A stretch of DNA of 8,276 nt, from assembly GCA_027064285.1 (NCBI GenBank), contig JAMOPX010000185.1:1-8276 (forward strand), read 5' to 3'. Both the position numbers and the translations under genes were made by a program. Positions 7,229 to 8,276 of this stretch are shown piece after piece. Each line of letters opens with the position of its first letter. The first letter of the stretch is position 1. The stretch is from Desulfobacterales bacterium (GTDB lineage: Bacteria > Desulfobacterota > DSM-4660 > Desulfatiglandales > JALVZP01). The notes beneath the pieces are model-generated. The model was not told the origin of the DNA. It saw only the letters and a program-made list of their open reading frames with translations, and did no database searches.

Positions 7229-7321
7229 CGGAGAGGGTGGGATTCGAACCCACGTGCCCTGCTCATCACAGGACAAGTCGATTTCGAGTCGACCCCGTTA
7301 CGACCACTTCGGTACCTCTCC
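7229..7321 (-). tRNA. tRNA-Ser, anticodon CGA
   Basis: 93-nt class II tRNA without encoded CCA: after the discriminator G (7229) the DNA reads TTG. The acceptor GGAGAGG pairs with CCTCTCC. The anticodon stem GTCGA/TCGAC holds CT-CGA-AA, which reads UCG. The variable arm GTCCTG-TGATGAG-CAGGGC forms six pairs including one G-U. The T arm is GTGGG-TTCGAAT-CCCAC. Its first 24 nucleotides are also the last eight codons of tadA, including the stop. The missing CCA must be added by tRNA nucleotidyltransferase, in contrast to its neighbour. Confidence 0.97.
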
Positions 7322-7777
7322 TTTTCTTTTCATTTCAAAGAACTTTTTTAACAGAGAGCCACATTCTTCACTTAATATACCAGAGATTATTTTTATATTA
7401 TGATTCAATTTTTTGCCAAAAGCAATATCATAAACAGAGCCTGCTGAACCAGTCTTTGGATCATGAGCACCAAATACCAGCTTTTCTATCCTTGCGTTTA
7501 CCGCTGCTCCTGCACACATAGGACATGGTTCTATAGTAACTACCAATATCGTGTTATTAAGTCTATAATTTTTTTTTATCTTAGCAGCTTTTCTTATTGC
7601 CAAGATCTCTGCATGAGCAGTGGGATCATTTAAACTAATACATCTATTATGTGCTTTTGCTAAAATATTTCCCTCTTGATCTGCTAATACTGCTCCTACT
7701 GGTACTTCCCCTTCTGTCCATGCTTTTTCTGCTTCTGCTAATGCAATCTTCATTAAGAATATATAATCAATTTCCAT
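7298..7777 (-). CDS. tadA: tRNA-specific adenosine-34 deaminase
   Basis: Zinc-dependent deaminase (159 residues; E. coli TadA 167) that converts A34 to inosine in tRNA-Arg(ACG). Active-site motifs: the HAE motif (TAHAEILA, 53-60) with zinc ligand His55 and proton-shuttle Glu57, and PCPMC (84-88) with zinc ligands Cys85 and Cys88. VPVGAVL (25-31) and GAHDPKTGSAGS (103-114) are also family hallmarks. The start at 7775-7777 gives a normal N-terminus. The ribosome binding site is weak and the ATG follows an upstream stop by 3 bases, so translation was probably once coupled to an upstream gene. The last seven residues (GEVPKWS) and the TAA are encoded by the 5' part of tRNA-Ser(CGA). Confidence 0.95.
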   Translation of the reverse strand: MEIDYIFLMKIALAEAEKAWTEGEVPVGAVLADQEGNILAKAHNRCISLNDPTAHAEILAIRKAAKIKKNYRLNNTILVVTIEPCPMCAGAAVNARIEKLVFGAHDPKTGSAGSVYDIAFGKKLNHNIKIISGILSEECGSLLKKFFEMKRKGEVPKWS

Positions 7778-7780
7778 GAT

Positions 7781-7960
7781 TCAGTCAATCTCATCTATAA
7801 TCAGCTGACTGATAGTTCCTTGTATTTCTTCCACCATTTCTTTAAGCGGAACAAAACGGCGATGTGAAACTTTCCTTTGAAGTCCTTTCAATTCTTCTAT
7901 ACTTTCTTTTATTATTTTATTAATGATCTGTCTATCGTTCTCATAATGGCTAATTATACA
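7781..7960 (-). pseudogene. Unrecognised truncated gene, 3' end only (59 codons)
   Basis: An open stretch ends at TGA 7781-7783, three bases before tadA. Upstream it is closed by TAG at 7961-7963. It contains no ATG or GTG until codons 42-43 and only one weak TTG at codon 24, so the beginning of the gene appears to be missing. The peptide is charged and probably helical (for example SIEELKGLQRKVSHRRFVPL, then EMVEEIQGTISQLIIDEID). I do not recognise the family. A different-frame ATG at 7942-7944 opens only ten codons (MRTIDRSLIK), so a frameshift near the start is an alternative to truncation. The spacing to tadA is what an operon neighbour would show. The break lies next to the recombinase remnant at 7967. 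Confidence 0.4.
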
Positions 7961-7966
7961 CTATAA

Positions 7967-8164
7967 AGCGATTTATATAATAGTTTTGTATTATATGGAA
8001 CAGAAATTGTTGTGATCAATGATTATACCAGTGAAAAAAATGATACAGAGGAGATAATTGAAGAGATAATTACGCTGTTACACTCATATTCAATGAAATT
8101 TTACAGCAATCGAAGAAAAATCAGAAAAGTTTTAGAAGATGCTCTTAAAGGGTGCATCCGCTAG
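7967..8164 (+). pseudogene. C-terminal remnant of an IS607-family serine recombinase
   Basis: A 65-codon open stretch follows a stop at 7964-7966, has no usual start, and ends at TAG 8162-8164. The peptide contains LYGTEIVVINDY (10-21), then a Glu-rich helix EEIIEEIITLLHSYSMKFYS (31-50), and NRRK with a basic tail. This matches the end of IS607 OrfA resolvase-like transposases, where '(F/Y)G-x-EI-x-V-x-N' is followed by 'EEL-x-DL-x-x-I-x-x-FS-x-x-(L/F)Y-x-x-R'. The N-terminal DNA-binding part and the catalytic serine domain (about the first two thirds) are absent, so the protein cannot be active. No tnpB is recognisable after it in the window. The family call rests on motif memory without a search. 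Confidence 0.6.
7990..8019 (-). promoter_or_regulatory. Promoter-like sequence facing tadA, inside the recombinase remnant
   Basis: On the minus strand TTGATC (8014-8019) is separated by 18 bases from a perfect TATAAT (7990-7995). Transcription would begin near 7983 and run through the broken 59-codon frame into tadA and the operon. It lies antisense in the recombinase remnant. The DNA is AT-rich, so a chance match is possible. Confidence 0.35.
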
Positions 8165-8170
8165 TAGCGG
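8158..8170. repeat. Short palindrome at the end of the recombinase remnant
   Basis: CCGCTA-G-TAGCGG is a perfect inverted repeat around one base, and the recombinase stop codon TAG lies in its centre. As RNA it could fold only a four- to five-pair stem (CCGC/GCGG) with a five-base loop, and a T5 run starts 6 bases later (8177-8181). It may be a weak terminator for the plus-strand remnant, but stem length and distance are marginal. Confidence 0.25.
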
Positions 8171-8212
8171 GAGAAATTTTTGGGGATATTTTGTCTTAAT
8201 GGACTAAAAATA

Positions 8213-8242
8213 TTGCTAAATTTTTTAAATTTAATGTATTAT
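8213..8242 (+). promoter_or_regulatory. Putative promoter for the gene starting at 8267
   Basis: TTGCTA (8213-8218), an 18-base spacer, then TATTAT (8237-8242), four and five matches to the consensus hexamers. The expected start of transcription is near 8249, giving a leader of only about 18 bases. The -10 lies within the left arm of the inverted repeat at 8236-8265. Confidence 0.4.
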
Positions 8243-8265
8243 CTCTATAAAAATGGAGATAATAC
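8236..8265. promoter_or_regulatory. Perfect 10-bp inverted repeat, likely operator
   Basis: GTATTATCTC (8236-8245) and GAGATAATAC (8256-8265) are exact reverse complements separated by 10 bases. The left arm covers the putative -10 and the right arm covers the ribosome binding site GGAG (8255-8258). A dimeric repressor bound here would block transcription. In RNA that includes both arms, a hairpin would hide the ribosome binding site. The layout suits a self-regulated gene such as an antitoxin or small regulator, but no regulator is visible in the window. Confidence 0.5.
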
Positions 8266-8266
8266 T

Positions 8267-8276
8267 ATGTTTACAG
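8267..8276 (+). CDS. Start of an unidentified gene (first three codons only)
   Basis: ATG TTT ACA (MFT) begins 8 bases after GGAG and runs off the right edge. The ribosome binding site, promoter-like elements and inverted repeat just upstream make a real start likely. Nothing can be said of its product. A TnpB partner of the adjacent IS607 remnant is one possibility, though the roughly 100-base gap and separate promoter-like region argue for an independent gene. Confidence 0.4.

Noticed and set aside
7038..7521. Open frames on both strands covering the tRNA genes
   Set aside because: They translate the tRNA sequences (for example EGGIRTHVP and GSNPTLSV style peptides, well-known spurious products of tRNA genes) and have no support as proteins.
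1..8276. CRISPR array, long repeats or phage genes
   Set aside because: No regularly spaced repeats, cas-like frames, integrase or phage structural genes were seen on either strand.

Overview
The window holds one long, tightly packed minus-strand gene array. It runs from position 7777 down to position 1 and is AT-rich and lysine/isoleucine/glutamate-rich throughout. The order of transcription is tadA, tRNA-Ser(CGA), tRNA-Ser(GGA), dnaX, ebfC (ybaB), recR, a glcD-type FAD oxidoreductase, nth, xseA, xseB, ispA, and the first 11 codons of what is probably dxs. Almost every junction is an overlap or a gap of a few bases (ATGA at recR/glcD and ispA/dxs, TGATG at ebfC/recR, 17 bases at dnaX/ebfC, 8 bases at xseA/xseB). 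This points to a single operon with translational coupling. The gene set is bacterial. The tadA-dnaX-ebfC-recR and xseB-ispA-dxs clusters are widespread, so they do not fix the phylum. An AT-rich, probably anaerobic lineage outside the classical model groups (for example Desulfobacterota or Nitrospirota-like) is a guess, not a result.

By function the array joins DNA replication and repair (dnaX clamp-loader subunit, ebfC nucleoid protein, recR, endonuclease III, both exonuclease VII subunits), tRNA supply and editing (two tRNA-Ser genes, TadA), isoprenoid synthesis (IspA, DXS) and one redox enzyme (GlcD-like).

The right-hand end, 7778-8276, is different. It contains no intact gene. Directly upstream of tadA is a 59-codon open stretch on the minus strand without a usual start codon. 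It ends 3 bases before the tadA ATG and looks like the 3' end of a broken gene. Head to head with it, starting about 6 bases away, is the C-terminal remnant of an IS607-family serine recombinase on the plus strand. The two truncated fragments meet at about 7961-7967, which marks a rearrangement breakpoint. Beyond it, a promoter-like stretch with a perfect 10-bp inverted repeat leads into a plus-strand ATG at 8267, whose gene runs off the window.

No clearly new system is visible. The points most worth checking are: the tadA stop codon lying inside a tRNA gene; an in-frame A7 slippery site in dnaX that could yield a gamma-like short form; an endonuclease III whose second [4Fe-4S] cysteine is histidine; the double-truncation junction; and the inverted repeat covering the -10 and ribosome binding site of the last gene.
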